From positions 1-32,198 of the forward strand of contig JARKPE010000051.1 of NCBI GenBank assembly GCA_029975415.1: a DNA stretch of 32,198 nt, read 5' to 3'. Every line of letters begins with the position of its first letter. Positions within the stretch are counted from its first letter, which is position 1. Origin of the DNA: Dysgonamonadaceae bacterium. Its GTDB lineage: Bacteria; Bacteroidota; Bacteroidia; Bacteroidales; Dysgonomonadaceae. Both the position numbers and the translations under genes were made by a program. The notes under the pieces are model-generated. The model made no database searches. It was not told the DNA's origin and saw only the letters and a program-made list of their open reading frames with translations. Below are positions 25,013-32,198 of the stretch, one piece after another.

Positions 25013-26551
25013 TTATCTTTTTGTCGAAAGATCAATTGCTATGTATTGCGTCCTTCCGTTAGGAGGATAAAATCCGGCAACTAATATTACTTTGTCCTGG
25101 CTGGTCGTGTTTACATTAGCTACTATTTTTGCTATATCGCTTTGACTGTTCACAGGCATGTTATTAATGCGCATGATGATAAATCCTTTATTGATGCCGT
25201 TTTTACGAAAGAGTCCGTCATTTGTTACACTGGCTACTTCAACTCCGCTGCTTATCCCAAGTTCATCCTTTTTGCTATCCGGAATTTCTTTGAAGGTAGC
25301 CCCGAGCATTTGCATGGAATCAGTGCTTCGCGTAATTTCCGTATTGCCTTGAGTATTTTTTAAAACTACACTATACGTTTTCTTTTCTCCATTACGATCA
25401 ACCGTCACATTCACTTTGTCTCCGGGCCGATAACGGTTGAGCTGATTTTGTAATTCGGCAAAATTATGTATTTCAACATTGTTGATGGATTTAATCACAT
25501 CTCCCTTTTCGATTCCTGCAGCCTTGGCCGGGCTTCTGTCCGAAAAGTCCTCTACCAGGACGCCTTGTATTTTAGCTAATTCGCTTGCCCTTTTAGGATC
25601 TTGACGGCGGATGCTTTCGATATTTGGAACCTGAATTCCGAGTACGGCGCGTTGCACGCTTCCGAATTCTTTCAAATCGGCGGCAACTTTTCCTGCAGTT
25701 GAGATAGGTATGGCAAAGGCATAACCTGTGAAATTACCCGTCTGAGAATATATGGCCGTATTAATTCCTACAAGTTCACCTTTCGTATTCACCAATGCAC
25801 CTCCACTATTGCCCGGATTTACGGCAGCATCTATTTGAATGAAAGATTGGATACCTTGATCCTGCCCTACGATGTTGCCACGATTTTTGGCACTAACAAT
25901 TCCGGCGGTAACCGTAGAAGTGAGATTAAACGGATTTCCAACAGCTAGTACCCACTGCCCAACTTTCAGCGCATCAGAATTGCCGAAAGTAATGTAGGGG
26001 AAATCGTCTCCATCAATTTTAAGCAGAGCTATGTCTGTCTGTGGATCTGTTCCCACTACCTTGGCCGTAAATTCACGATTGTCGTTGAGTGTAACGGATA
26101 CTTCGTTGGCACCCTCGATTACGTGGTTGTTGGTGATAATGTAACCGTCCTTTGATATGATTACGCCGGAGCCGAAACCCACTTGTTCTCTCGGTCTCGA
26201 ATATTGAGGATCGCCGAACCCGAAAAAGAAATCGAATGGGCTTATAATTTGCTGTTGGCGAATCGATTTTGTTTTTACGTGGACTACCGCATGAACAGAT
26301 TTTTCGGCTGCCACTGTGAAATCCGGATAACCATCTTCTGTAGTCAGATTGGTAAGTGTCAATCCTTTATCCTGTCCGAATGTGTTCGTAAATTGCAACA
26401 TGTTATCGGACGTTATATTGCCTCCATTGGCTGTTGCTATCGACTTTTCAAAATTTTTTTTCACGATGACATTATATCCCATTAATGTCATTACGGAGCT
26501 AAGTATGGCAACCAAAAGGATGCTCAATACATTTTTTGTGCGTGTGTTCAT
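25013..26551 (-). CDS. Periplasmic serine protease, HtrA/DegP (Do) family
   Basis: This 512-residue envelope quality-control protease-chaperone has an N-terminal signal or anchor segment at about 8-30 (NVLSILLVAILSSVMTL). The trypsin-like domain (about 75-290) holds the catalytic triad His143 (NNHVIEG), Asp173 (TDIALLKI) and Ser249 (NPGNSGGAL). Two PDZ domains follow: the first around 300-400 (AAGIEKGDVIKSINN), the second around 420-505 (FRKNGINKGFIIMRINN). All key residues are intact. A -7-like TATATTTG lies upstream (26597-26604). No CpxR or sigma-E-type signal was recognised. Confidence 0.95.
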   Translation of the reverse strand: MNTRTKNVLSILLVAILSSVMTLMGYNVIVKKNFEKSIATANGGNITSDNMLQFTNTFGQDKGLTLTNLTTEDGYPDFTVAAEKSVHAVVHVKTKSIRQQQIISPFDFFFGFGDPQYSRPREQVGFGSGVIISKDGYIITNNHVIEGANEVSVTLNDNREFTAKVVGTDPQTDIALLKIDGDDFPYITFGNSDALKVGQWVLAVGNPFNLTSTVTAGIVSAKNRGNIVGQDQGIQSFIQIDAAVNPGNSGGALVNTKGELVGINTAIYSQTGNFTGYAFAIPISTAGKVAADLKEFGSVQRAVLGIQVPNIESIRRQDPKRASELAKIQGVLVEDFSDRSPAKAAGIEKGDVIKSINNVEIHNFAELQNQLNRYRPGDKVNVTVDRNGEKKTYSVVLKNTQGNTEITRSTDSMQMLGATFKEIPDSKKDELGISSGVEVASVTNDGLFRKNGINKGFIIMRINNMPVNSQSDIAKIVANVNTTSQDKVILVAGFYPPNGRTQYIAIDLSTKR

Positions 26552-26596
26552 ATTTGAGTTTGTTATAAAAGTTACGGTTTTAACATTTTAATTTTC

Positions 26597-26604
26597 CAAA
26601 TATA
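26597..26604 (-). promoter_or_regulatory. -7 box upstream of htrA
   Basis: TATATTTG on the minus strand fits TAnnTTTG and lies about 45 nt before the htrA ATG. The -33 region has no TTTG. Confidence 0.4.
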
Positions 26605-26721
26605 ACAACAAAAAATATACTCTTTCATCATCTTCCGTGTCGGTTTTAACACTTTTAACTAAATCAAAATGGGATTAACCCGTATTAACCCAAATGCCTC
26701 TATTTTAGCGCGTTTTTAAGT

Positions 26722-26736
26722 ATGACACGTTGTCAT
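26722..26736. repeat. Short palindrome past the glycosyltransferase gene
   Basis: ATGACA (26722-26727) and TGTCAT (26731-26736) are inverted around CGT, 25-40 nt past the stop of the gene at 26761. There is no T run, so it may be a 3' stem of that message or a binding site. Confidence 0.4.
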
Positions 26737-26760
26737 TTCAAAGTGCTTCGTGCGAAAATG

Positions 26761-27933
26761 TCACCTGTGTCTATAGTTGTTTCGTCTGTCGGCGTATCGT
26801 TTGAATCTGAAATTGTTTAATGGTTGGATAATGTCGAAGAGGAGTGCGGAAAGGTAAAATTTTCCGCTGTTGGTGAGTTTTGAATTTTTGTGGATGGTGA
26901 TATTGTGAACCGTGGCTCTTATGATCCACAGGATAATTCCGGAAATGAGCAGGAGATAGTCCTGAAATAAAAGCCCCATGACAATCGAAGCGATTACCAG
27001 GAGATAAAACATGTATTTGGAGAATGTTTCCAATCCGAATATTGATGCTCGCGATGTTTTGTAAAATTTCTTGGTGTAAAGATATTTTGATTTTAACTGA
27101 CGCCATGTATGGAAATTATCTACGACATCGCTTTCTGTCATACTTTCGGGACTAAGTATCACACCGGTGTTCTTGCTTGAAGCAATCCTGTTGATCAATA
27201 AGTCGTCTTCGCCTCCTTCGATGTTCAAAATCGTGGCAAAGCCTTTTTGCTCAAGATAAAGGCGTTTTTTATAAGCCATGTTTCGTCCGATTCCCATAAA
27301 TGGTTTGTGGATGATGGCCATCGACAAATACTTAATCGAATGGACGAGATTATCGTAGAGGATGAACTTGCGCAAAGGAATTTTCTTCGAAATGTTGAGC
27401 TTGCAGTAACCAAGAACGACTTCTTTTCCTTGTGCAAATTCGCATGCAAACGACCTGATCCATTGGTTGCTCACAGGTCGACAATAGGCCTCGGTAAACA
27501 ATAAGATTTCATTTTTGGCTGCCTTAATACCTACAGAAAGTGCAAGTTTTTTTTCGTTGTTTGTTTCGGCTTCTTGCGGTATATAGGTATGATAGAGTTG
27601 AGGGTATTTTTGCTCGAGTCCCTTCAACAGGATATCGGTTTCGTCTGTTGATCCGCTATTGACGACGATAACTTCATAATTCGGATAATCCTGTTCGAGA
27701 ATGGATGGCAAATTTTGAGCAAGATTTTCCGATTCATTTTTCGACGCTATTACTACCGAAATGCCGGGCAGTGCTTCATCGGGAATATCCGTCGATTGAT
27801 ATTGAGCTGCATAGGTATAAGGTTTTCTGAATAATAAAATATAAAACAGCAGCTGAACAATAAAAAACAAAATCAGCGCACCCAAAACGATCCACTCGAG
27901 CAGCGAAAACTTGAATAACGGTAATAAATCCAT
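26761..27933 (-). CDS. Family 2 glycosyltransferase, membrane-bound
   Basis: This 390-residue protein is predicted to transfer a sugar from a nucleotide donor at the inner membrane. One N-terminal membrane segment (about 13-35) precedes the GT-A domain with ISVVIASKNESENL, VVNSGSTDETD and a later GGEDDLLINRI block that fits the acceptor-side catalytic Asp region. Two or more membrane segments follow near the C-terminus (about 295-345). I chose ATG 27933 because an in-frame ATG at 28011 lies within lysA and adds residues not fitting the family. It starts 7 nt after the lysA stop. The substrate is unknown; capsule, exopolysaccharide or glycolipid synthesis are all possible. Confidence 0.88.
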   Translation of the reverse strand: MDLLPLFKFSLLEWIVLGALILFFIVQLLFYILLFRKPYTYAAQYQSTDIPDEALPGISVVIASKNESENLAQNLPSILEQDYPNYEVIVVNSGSTDETDILLKGLEQKYPQLYHTYIPQEAETNNEKKLALSVGIKAAKNEILLFTEAYCRPVSNQWIRSFACEFAQGKEVVLGYCKLNISKKIPLRKFILYDNLVHSIKYLSMAIIHKPFMGIGRNMAYKKRLYLEQKGFATILNIEGGEDDLLINRIASSKNTGVILSPESMTESDVVDNFHTWRQLKSKYLYTKKFYKTSRASIFGLETFSKYMFYLLVIASIVMGLLFQDYLLLISGIILWIIRATVHNITIHKNSKLTNSGKFYLSALLFDIIQPLNNFRFKRYADRRNNYRHR

Positions 27934-27940
27934 AGCAGCT

Positions 27941-29098
27941 TTATATTTGATCCGAAAAAAAGGAAGCCGGTAGATCTCTGCAATTGTATTGCGAAGCCAT
28001 AGCTTCCCCATACGCTCCGGCAGATCGAATAGCGATGAGATCGCCTCTCGAAGATTTGTTTAGCTCCACATTCTTGCCAAAAGTATCACTCGATTCGCAA
28101 ATTGGCCCCACCACATCATAGTGTGCATAAGGCTGTTCCGAGCTGATATTTTCGATATGATGAAATGCTTGATACAACGCCGGCCGTATTAAATCGGTCA
28201 TGCCCGCATCGACAATCAGAAATTTTTTGCTGATTCCTTCTTTCACGTAAGTTGTTCGGGTGATGAGCGAGCCACACGGAGCCACTACCGATCGTCCCAA
28301 CTCGAAATGAAGTGATTGGCCTTCTTTGAGTTTCAGATATTTCGCAAATAAATGGAAATAAGATTCGAAATCGGCTATCGGACAGTGATTGGGATGTTGA
28401 TAATTGATACCCAAGCCTCCGCCCAGATTGATTATTTGCAGCTCTATGCCTCGACTGTTGAACCAACTTTGCATTTCAAGCGCTTTGACGCAAAGATTTT
28501 CGAAAGCCGACAGGTCGGTAATTTGCGATCCGATATGAAAATGTATTCCGATAAGTTCAAGGTGTGAAGAATGGGAAATTTTCTCGACAGCCCCAGGGAG
28601 ATCTTTTTCGTTAAGTCCAAACTTGTTTTCGTTAAGCCCCGTAGTGATGTATTCGTGAGTATGAGCATCCACATTGGGGTTGATGCGCAAAGCAACCCTG
28701 ACTTTTTTGTTTCTTGCAGCTGCAATATGTTCGATGGCATCCAGTTCGGGAAGCGATTCTACATTGAAGCAAAAAATATCGTGGTCAATCCCGATCCCGA
28801 TTTCTTTATCCGTTTTGCCCACTCCTGCAAATGCAATTTTGGATGCAGGAAAACCACATTCAATCGCTCTCAAAATTTCGTTTCCGCTTACGCAGTCAGC
28901 GCCAAAGCCAAAACTCGAGATTTCTTTCAGAATGCGGGTATTGGCATTTGCCTTCAAGGCATAATGCACATGATAATTCTTATTTTCGGTTTGCTGCTTG
29001 ATGGTGCGAAGTGTTTCGCGAAGCAAATCGATGTCGTAGTAATAAAAGGGAGTTTCGATAGCCTCGAATTTATCTATCGGAAATTTGCCTTTAATCAT
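27941..29098 (-). CDS. lysA: Diaminopimelate decarboxylase
   Basis: This PLP enzyme makes L-lysine from meso-diaminopimelate, the last step of the pathway. The 385-residue protein has an alanine-racemase-like barrel with PLP lysine Lys49 in HYALKANAN and the phosphate-binding NLGGGLGI block. The C-terminal domain carries GPICESSDTFGKN, whose cysteine reaches into the partner active site, and GAYGEAMAS. Length and motifs are normal. A promoter-like pair lies at 29172-29203, so it is transcribed apart from miaA. No aspartokinase fusion or other lysine gene is adjacent. Confidence 0.95.
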   Translation of the reverse strand: MIKGKFPIDKFEAIETPFYYYDIDLLRETLRTIKQQTENKNYHVHYALKANANTRILKEISSFGFGADCVSGNEILRAIECGFPASKIAFAGVGKTDKEIGIGIDHDIFCFNVESLPELDAIEHIAAARNKKVRVALRINPNVDAHTHEYITTGLNENKFGLNEKDLPGAVEKISHSSHLELIGIHFHIGSQITDLSAFENLCVKALEMQSWFNSRGIELQIINLGGGLGINYQHPNHCPIADFESYFHLFAKYLKLKEGQSLHFELGRSVVAPCGSLITRTTYVKEGISKKFLIVDAGMTDLIRPALYQAFHHIENISSEQPYAHYDVVGPICESSDTFGKNVELNKSSRGDLIAIRSAGAYGEAMASQYNCRDLPASFFSDQI

Positions 29099-29171
29099 TT
29101 TGCGTGGAAATTAGGATTGAAAAATAAGTTCAGGTCGCAAGCGAAATTATCGTTCTTACGATTTTAAGTCA

Positions 29172-29203
29172 CAAAAGTACAATCTTTTTTCGACACTTGC
29201 TAA
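29172..29203 (-). promoter_or_regulatory. Promoter of lysA
   Basis: TACTTTTG (complement of 29172-29179) fits TAnnTTTG. TTAG (complement of 29200-29203), exactly 20 nt upstream, is one base off TTTG and overlaps the end of miaA. The predicted start is near 29165. Confidence 0.55.
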
Positions 29204-30165
29204 CCATTTTTTTTGCTTTTTGCATAAACCGACCACATTTCGAGAATCTTTCCAACCTTCTCGTTCAAAGGCAAAGCAGCATCAATCCAATGGATGACAA
29301 ATCCGCGTCGCTCCATTCCTCTGAACCAGGTCATCTGTCGTTTGGCAAATTGGTGAATAGCCGTTTCAAGTTGTGTGAACATCTCGTTATACGATAACGA
29401 GCCAATGACATACAGTGTGACGAACTTGTATTCCAGTCCGTAATAGAGCAAGTCCTCCACCCTGGCACCCGATTGCAGCAATTGTCTTACCTCGTCGATT
29501 AATCCTTCATCGAGACGTTTTTTCAGCCGCGACGAAATGTGTTGACGACGAAGCTCCCGATCGATTTCGATGCCGATGATCAGGCTGTCAATCGGATCGA
29601 ACGCAAGTTCCTCGGCTTGCTGTTTGGCCTGATAATCCGCGATTTCTATAGCCCGGATAGCCCGCTTTTTAGTGTCGGTATCAGTTGTGTTATGCAATTT
29701 TTTGTAGGAAGCCAATATTTCGGTTAATTCTTCGAGAGTCTTTTCCGAAAGGGATTTTCGAAGTGTCGGATTTTCCGGCACATCGAGCAATCGATAGCCC
29801 TTCAAGACCGATTCGATATACAATCCTGTTCCGCCACAAAGAATAGGAACTTTATTGCGACCGGCAATGTCCCGAAAAGCCCGATGAAAATCTTGCTGAT
29901 AATGAAAAAGGGTATATTTTTCGCCCGCATCGCGTATATCGATCAAATGATAGGGAATGTGCCGGCTGTTAATCTCATAATCCGAAAGATCTTTACCCGT
30001 GCCGATATCCATTCCCCGATACACCTGTCGCGAATCGGCACTGATAATTTCCCCATCGAGTTCATAAGCAAGATGCGCAGCCAATCTGGTTTTTCCGCTC
30101 GCCGTTGGCCCAAGGATAGTCAATAATGGGTAGTTGTCAAGGTTAGTAAAATTTGTCTCCATCAT
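29200..30165 (-). CDS. miaA: tRNA dimethylallyltransferase
   Basis: The enzyme adds an isopentenyl group to A37 of tRNAs that read UNN codons. The 321-residue protein has the P-loop GPTASGKT at 19-26, then SADSRQVYRGMDIGTGK (substrate and tRNA recognition) and a VPILCGGTGLYIES block. The C-terminal FAKRQMTWFRGM segment is typical of MiaA. It starts 12 nt after the TPM gene and is the last gene of the lemA-TPM-TPM-miaA run. Two adjacent start codons (MM) occur; the first was used. Confidence 0.95.
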   Translation of the reverse strand: MMETNFTNLDNYPLLTILGPTASGKTRLAAHLAYELDGEIISADSRQVYRGMDIGTGKDLSDYEINSRHIPYHLIDIRDAGEKYTLFHYQQDFHRAFRDIAGRNKVPILCGGTGLYIESVLKGYRLLDVPENPTLRKSLSEKTLEELTEILASYKKLHNTTDTDTKKRAIRAIEIADYQAKQQAEELAFDPIDSLIIGIEIDRELRRQHISSRLKKRLDEGLIDEVRQLLQSGARVEDLLYYGLEYKFVTLYVIGSLSYNEMFTQLETAIHQFAKRQMTWFRGMERRGFVIHWIDAALPLNEKVGKILEMWSVYAKSKKNG

Positions 30166-30177
30166 TTTCTAACTCTT

Positions 30178-30978
30178 TTACCAACTTCCGCCTGCTCCGC
30201 CGCCGCCAAAACTGCCGCCGCCTCCACCACCGAAGCCGCCTCCGCCAAAGCCTCCGCCTCCGAAACCGCCTCCCCAGCCGTCACGGTTGCCGCTTCCGCC
30301 GAAAGGCGGCATAAAAATTATAGGGCCTCTTCCTCTGTGATGTCCACTGTCGATGTGCTGATCGCCACCGCCATTGAAAAAAATCAGAATAAAGAAAACG
30401 GCAATTACGATAATCAGAATGATAATTCCGAAGGAAAGACCTCCGTCATCTTCGGGCTGATCGGCATCAAACTCACCCGAAAGACGGGAAATCATCTTAT
30501 CGATAGCCGCATTCACTCCACTGAAATAGTCGTTTTCGCGAAAATGGGGAATCATGTCGTCGCGTACAATGCGACCGGCGAAGGCATCGTTGATCTTGGC
30601 TTCCAGTCCATAACCCGTAGCAATGAAAGCATCGCCACGACTTTCAGCCGTCTTGGGCTTAATGAGAATGACCGCTCCATTGTTTTTGCCTTTCTGTCCG
30701 ATGCCCCACTCTTCCCCGAGTTTAAATGCAAAATCGGAAGCGGGATACCCGCCCAAATCTTTAACCGTTACTACGTATATTTGTGTTGAGGTGGAATCGT
30801 TGTAGGCACGCAATTTCTGTTCGAGTGCCGCCTTCTGCTCATCCGAAAAAATGCCTGCAAAATCGTTCACCAAACGTGGAGGATTCATCGGCTTAGGAAC
30901 ATCCTGGCCAAAAGCCCCTAAAAAACAGCACAATAGCCAAAATACCGCAATAAAATATTTATTCCTGAACCACTTCAT
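30178..30978 (-). CDS. TPM domain protein with glycine-rich tail (YgcG-like)
   Basis: This 266-residue secreted or membrane protein has a signal peptide (about 1-25) and a TPM_phosphatase domain (about 35-160, with VNDFAGIFSDEQKAALEQKL and ATGYGLEAKINDAFAGRI). One membrane helix follows (about 180-203), then a tail made almost only of Gly with Phe, Ser and Trp (about 215-266). The Gly codons make the DNA locally GC-rich (30185-30300). Its start overlaps the end of the next TPM gene by 20 nt. TPM proteins accompany LemA in many bacteria; their role is unclear, with links proposed to photosystem repair in plants and to envelope stress. Confidence 0.9.
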   Translation of the reverse strand: MKWFRNKYFIAVFWLLCCFLGAFGQDVPKPMNPPRLVNDFAGIFSDEQKAALEQKLRAYNDSTSTQIYVVTVKDLGGYPASDFAFKLGEEWGIGQKGKNNGAVILIKPKTAESRGDAFIATGYGLEAKINDAFAGRIVRDDMIPHFRENDYFSGVNAAIDKMISRLSGEFDADQPEDDGGLSFGIIILIIVIAVFFILIFFNGGGDQHIDSGHHRGRGPIIFMPPFGGSGNRDGWGGGFGGGGFGGGGFGGGGGGSFGGGGAGGSW

Positions 30979-31390
30979 CTCCTAATTCGTTTTTGTCATT
31001 TTGAGGTACGGGATATTTGTTTTTAATCAGTTCGCCCACTTTGGCTATCGCTTTGCAAATTCCCTCTACAACCTGTCCGTCACGACAGCCCGTTATGAGG
31101 TCATCCAGTGCCTGATTCCAAAATCCTTCATCGGCCATTTCGGCAATACCCGAATCGCCATAAATAGCCGCTTTTCGATCTCGCGGCGCAACATAGATCA
31201 GTACGGCATTGTGCTGATCTGTTGCATCCATCTTAAGCAATTTAAATTTTTTGGCAGCCTCGACAAGAGGATTTCCTTTGCAATGGCGAGCCACAAAAAC
31301 CCGTATTTCACCGGAAGTAAAGCTTTCAGCTTCGCGAATCGACAGTGCTACGCGTTCCAATTCCTGTTTATTCAGCAATCCCCGGCTCAT
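30959..31390 (-). CDS. TPM domain-containing protein
   Basis: This 143-residue protein is essentially a single TPM domain with no signal peptide. It has ELERVALSIREAESFTSGEIRV near the start and HNAVLIYVAPRDRKAAIYGDSGIAE in the middle. I placed the start at the ATG at 31390 (MSRGLLNKQ); an in-frame TTG at 31420 would overlap the lemA stop and adds ten unconserved residues. Its end overlaps the following TPM gene by 20 nt, so the two are probably translationally coupled. One soluble and one membrane-anchored TPM protein side by side is the common Bacteroidota arrangement. Confidence 0.88.
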   Translation of the reverse strand: MSRGLLNKQELERVALSIREAESFTSGEIRVFVARHCKGNPLVEAAKKFKLLKMDATDQHNAVLIYVAPRDRKAAIYGDSGIAEMADEGFWNQALDDLITGCRDGQVVEGICKAIAKVGELIKNKYPVPQNDKNELGDEVVQE

Positions 31391-31416
31391 ATATTTTTTA
31401 TTTGTTCCCCGATTTT

Positions 31417-32001
31417 TCAAAATTCTACCTTTGGGGCAGTTTCAGCACCCGGAGCCGATTTAAAGTAACCTTTCGGCGTAAATTTGAACCACCCCGCATA
31501 AATCACTTGCGGAAATTTGCGGATGTAGGCATTGTAGTCCTGAACCACCTGATTGAATTTGTTCCTTTCCACCGAAATTCGGTTTTCTGTACCGGCAAGT
31601 TCGTCCTGCAACGCAAGAAAATTTTGATTTGCTTTCAGTTCGGGATAGTTTTCCTGTATAAGCAACAGGCGTCCCAATGCCTGACTCAGCTGATCCTGTG
31701 CCTGCTGATATTGTTGAATGCTTTCTTCGGTAAGCTGTTCGGGATTTACATTGATTTGAGTGGCTTTAGCACGTGCCTCGGTAACCTGTTTGAAAGTCTC
31801 CTGTTCATGGTCGGCATATCCCTTGACGGTTGCCACAAGATTGGGAATAAGATCGGCGCGACGTTGATAAGCATTTTCCACATTTCCCCACTGGGCTGTT
31901 ACGGCTTCTTGCTTTTCCACCATCTTGTTGTAGCCCTGACAACTCGATAAACTAAAAACTCCAAGGATAACAAGAATAAATAAATAGCTGAAATTTTTCA
32001 T
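31417..32001 (-). CDS. lemA: LemA family lipoprotein
   Basis: This 194-residue membrane protein begins with a lipoprotein signal (lipobox LSSC, Cys21). The family's antiparallel helix region follows, including WGNVENAYQRRADLIPNLV (about 38-56), a long Glu/Gln-rich coiled part (about 70-140) and the ISVERNKFNQVVQDYNAYIRKFP segment. It ends with the short FKSAPGAETAPKVEF tail typical of the family. The function of LemA is unknown. It is the first gene of the lemA-TPM-TPM-miaA run, with a promoter just upstream. Confidence 0.93.
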   Translation of the reverse strand: MKNFSYLFILVILGVFSLSSCQGYNKMVEKQEAVTAQWGNVENAYQRRADLIPNLVATVKGYADHEQETFKQVTEARAKATQINVNPEQLTEESIQQYQQAQDQLSQALGRLLLIQENYPELKANQNFLALQDELAGTENRISVERNKFNQVVQDYNAYIRKFPQVIYAGWFKFTPKGYFKSAPGAETAPKVEF

Positions 32002-32023
32002 TTTAGTCGTTGTTAAGTTTTTG

Positions 32024-32055
32024 CAAAATTACATGAAAAAAGAAGTATTTCCAAG
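32024..32055 (-). promoter_or_regulatory. Promoter of the lemA-TPM-TPM-miaA operon
   Basis: TAATTTTG (complement of 32024-32031) fits TAnnTTTG. CTTG (complement of 32052-32055), exactly 20 nt upstream, is one base off TTTG. The leader is about 15 nt. Confidence 0.58.
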
Positions 32056-32124
32056 CTCGCGAAAATAAAAATCAAGGCCACAAAACTTAAAAGGCTTACC
32101 GTACCGTGCTCGAAGCACAAATGT

Positions 32125-32154
32125 TACCTTTGTAAGTTGGTTATCACTAACCGA
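32125..32154 (+). promoter_or_regulatory. Rightward -7 box and palindrome at the window edge
   Basis: TACCTTTG (32125-32132) fits TAnnTTTG on the plus strand. It is followed by the inverted repeat TTGGTTA-tcac-TAACCGA (32137-32154), placed at the expected transcription start as a repressor site would be. No coding start occurs before the window ends, so the gene it serves is outside. Confidence 0.4.
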
Positions 32155-32198
32155 CGAAAAAATAAACTAATTGTCTAACAATTTATTCCGGTAATTTT

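Noticed and set aside
28571-29167. 198-codon plus-strand ORF opposite lysA
   Set aside because: It is antisense to conserved PLP-enzyme coding sequence, with no promoter or family resemblance.
30185-30300. GC-rich tandem repeat or CRISPR-like array
   Set aside because: The repetition follows the codon frame of the Gly-rich tail of the TPM protein, and there are no unique spacers.
31345-31950. 201-codon plus-strand ORF opposite lemA
   Set aside because: It is antisense to a well-supported LemA gene, and its hydrophobic translation mirrors the helical codons of lemA.

Overview
The window is bacterial chromosome from the phylum Bacteroidota, most likely the order Bacteroidales. Three things point there. 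The gene content is typical: a short primary sigma factor of the Bacteroides type, a MurF-alanine racemase fusion, GSCFA and DUF5063 proteins, and a lemA-TPM-TPM cluster. Shine-Dalgarno sequences are rare. Promoters repeatedly match the Bacteroidota consensus, TTTG about 20 nt upstream of TAnnTTTG. Genus cannot be fixed from the sequence alone.

Positions 1-2540 are the unusual part. A non-coding, A-depleted, pyrimidine-rich tract (about 123-890) lies beside two diverged copies of one large hairpin element (36-122 and 1084-1191). Next come an orphan conserved hypothetical gene and a tRNA-Leu(CAA). I read this as an accessory stretch next to a tRNA gene.

Positions 2541-15820 are mostly housekeeping. 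A GDP-mannose-forming nucleotidyltransferase (+) faces, tail to tail, an ammonium operon (-) of outer-membrane protein, P-II regulator and Amt channel. Upstream of that on the minus strand are two adjacent blocks. One is rimP-nusA-infB, with a strong promoter and a terminator-like hairpin in its leader. The other is ompH-murI-cvpA-psd. A DAACS-family symporter precedes rimP.

Positions 16096-22236 are on the plus strand: DUF5063, a DEDD 3'-5' exonuclease and an RlmI-like 23S rRNA methyltransferase, then a probable small RNA, then GSCFA and murF-alr. From 22418 to the right edge everything is on the minus strand: ompA, rpoD, an HtrA protease, a lysA-glycosyltransferase pair, and a lemA-TPM-TPM-miaA operon.

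Functionally the window serves translation and transcription (rimP, nusA, infB, rpoD, miaA, rRNA methyltransferase), envelope building (murI, murF-alr, lysA, psd, ompA, ompH, htrA) and nitrogen uptake (amt, glnB). No complete mobile element, CRISPR array or defence system was found. The strongest candidates for something undescribed are the paired hairpin elements with their pyrimidine tract, the leader hairpin of rimP-nusA-infB, and a well-formed orphan promoter inside a palindrome at 3978-4026.
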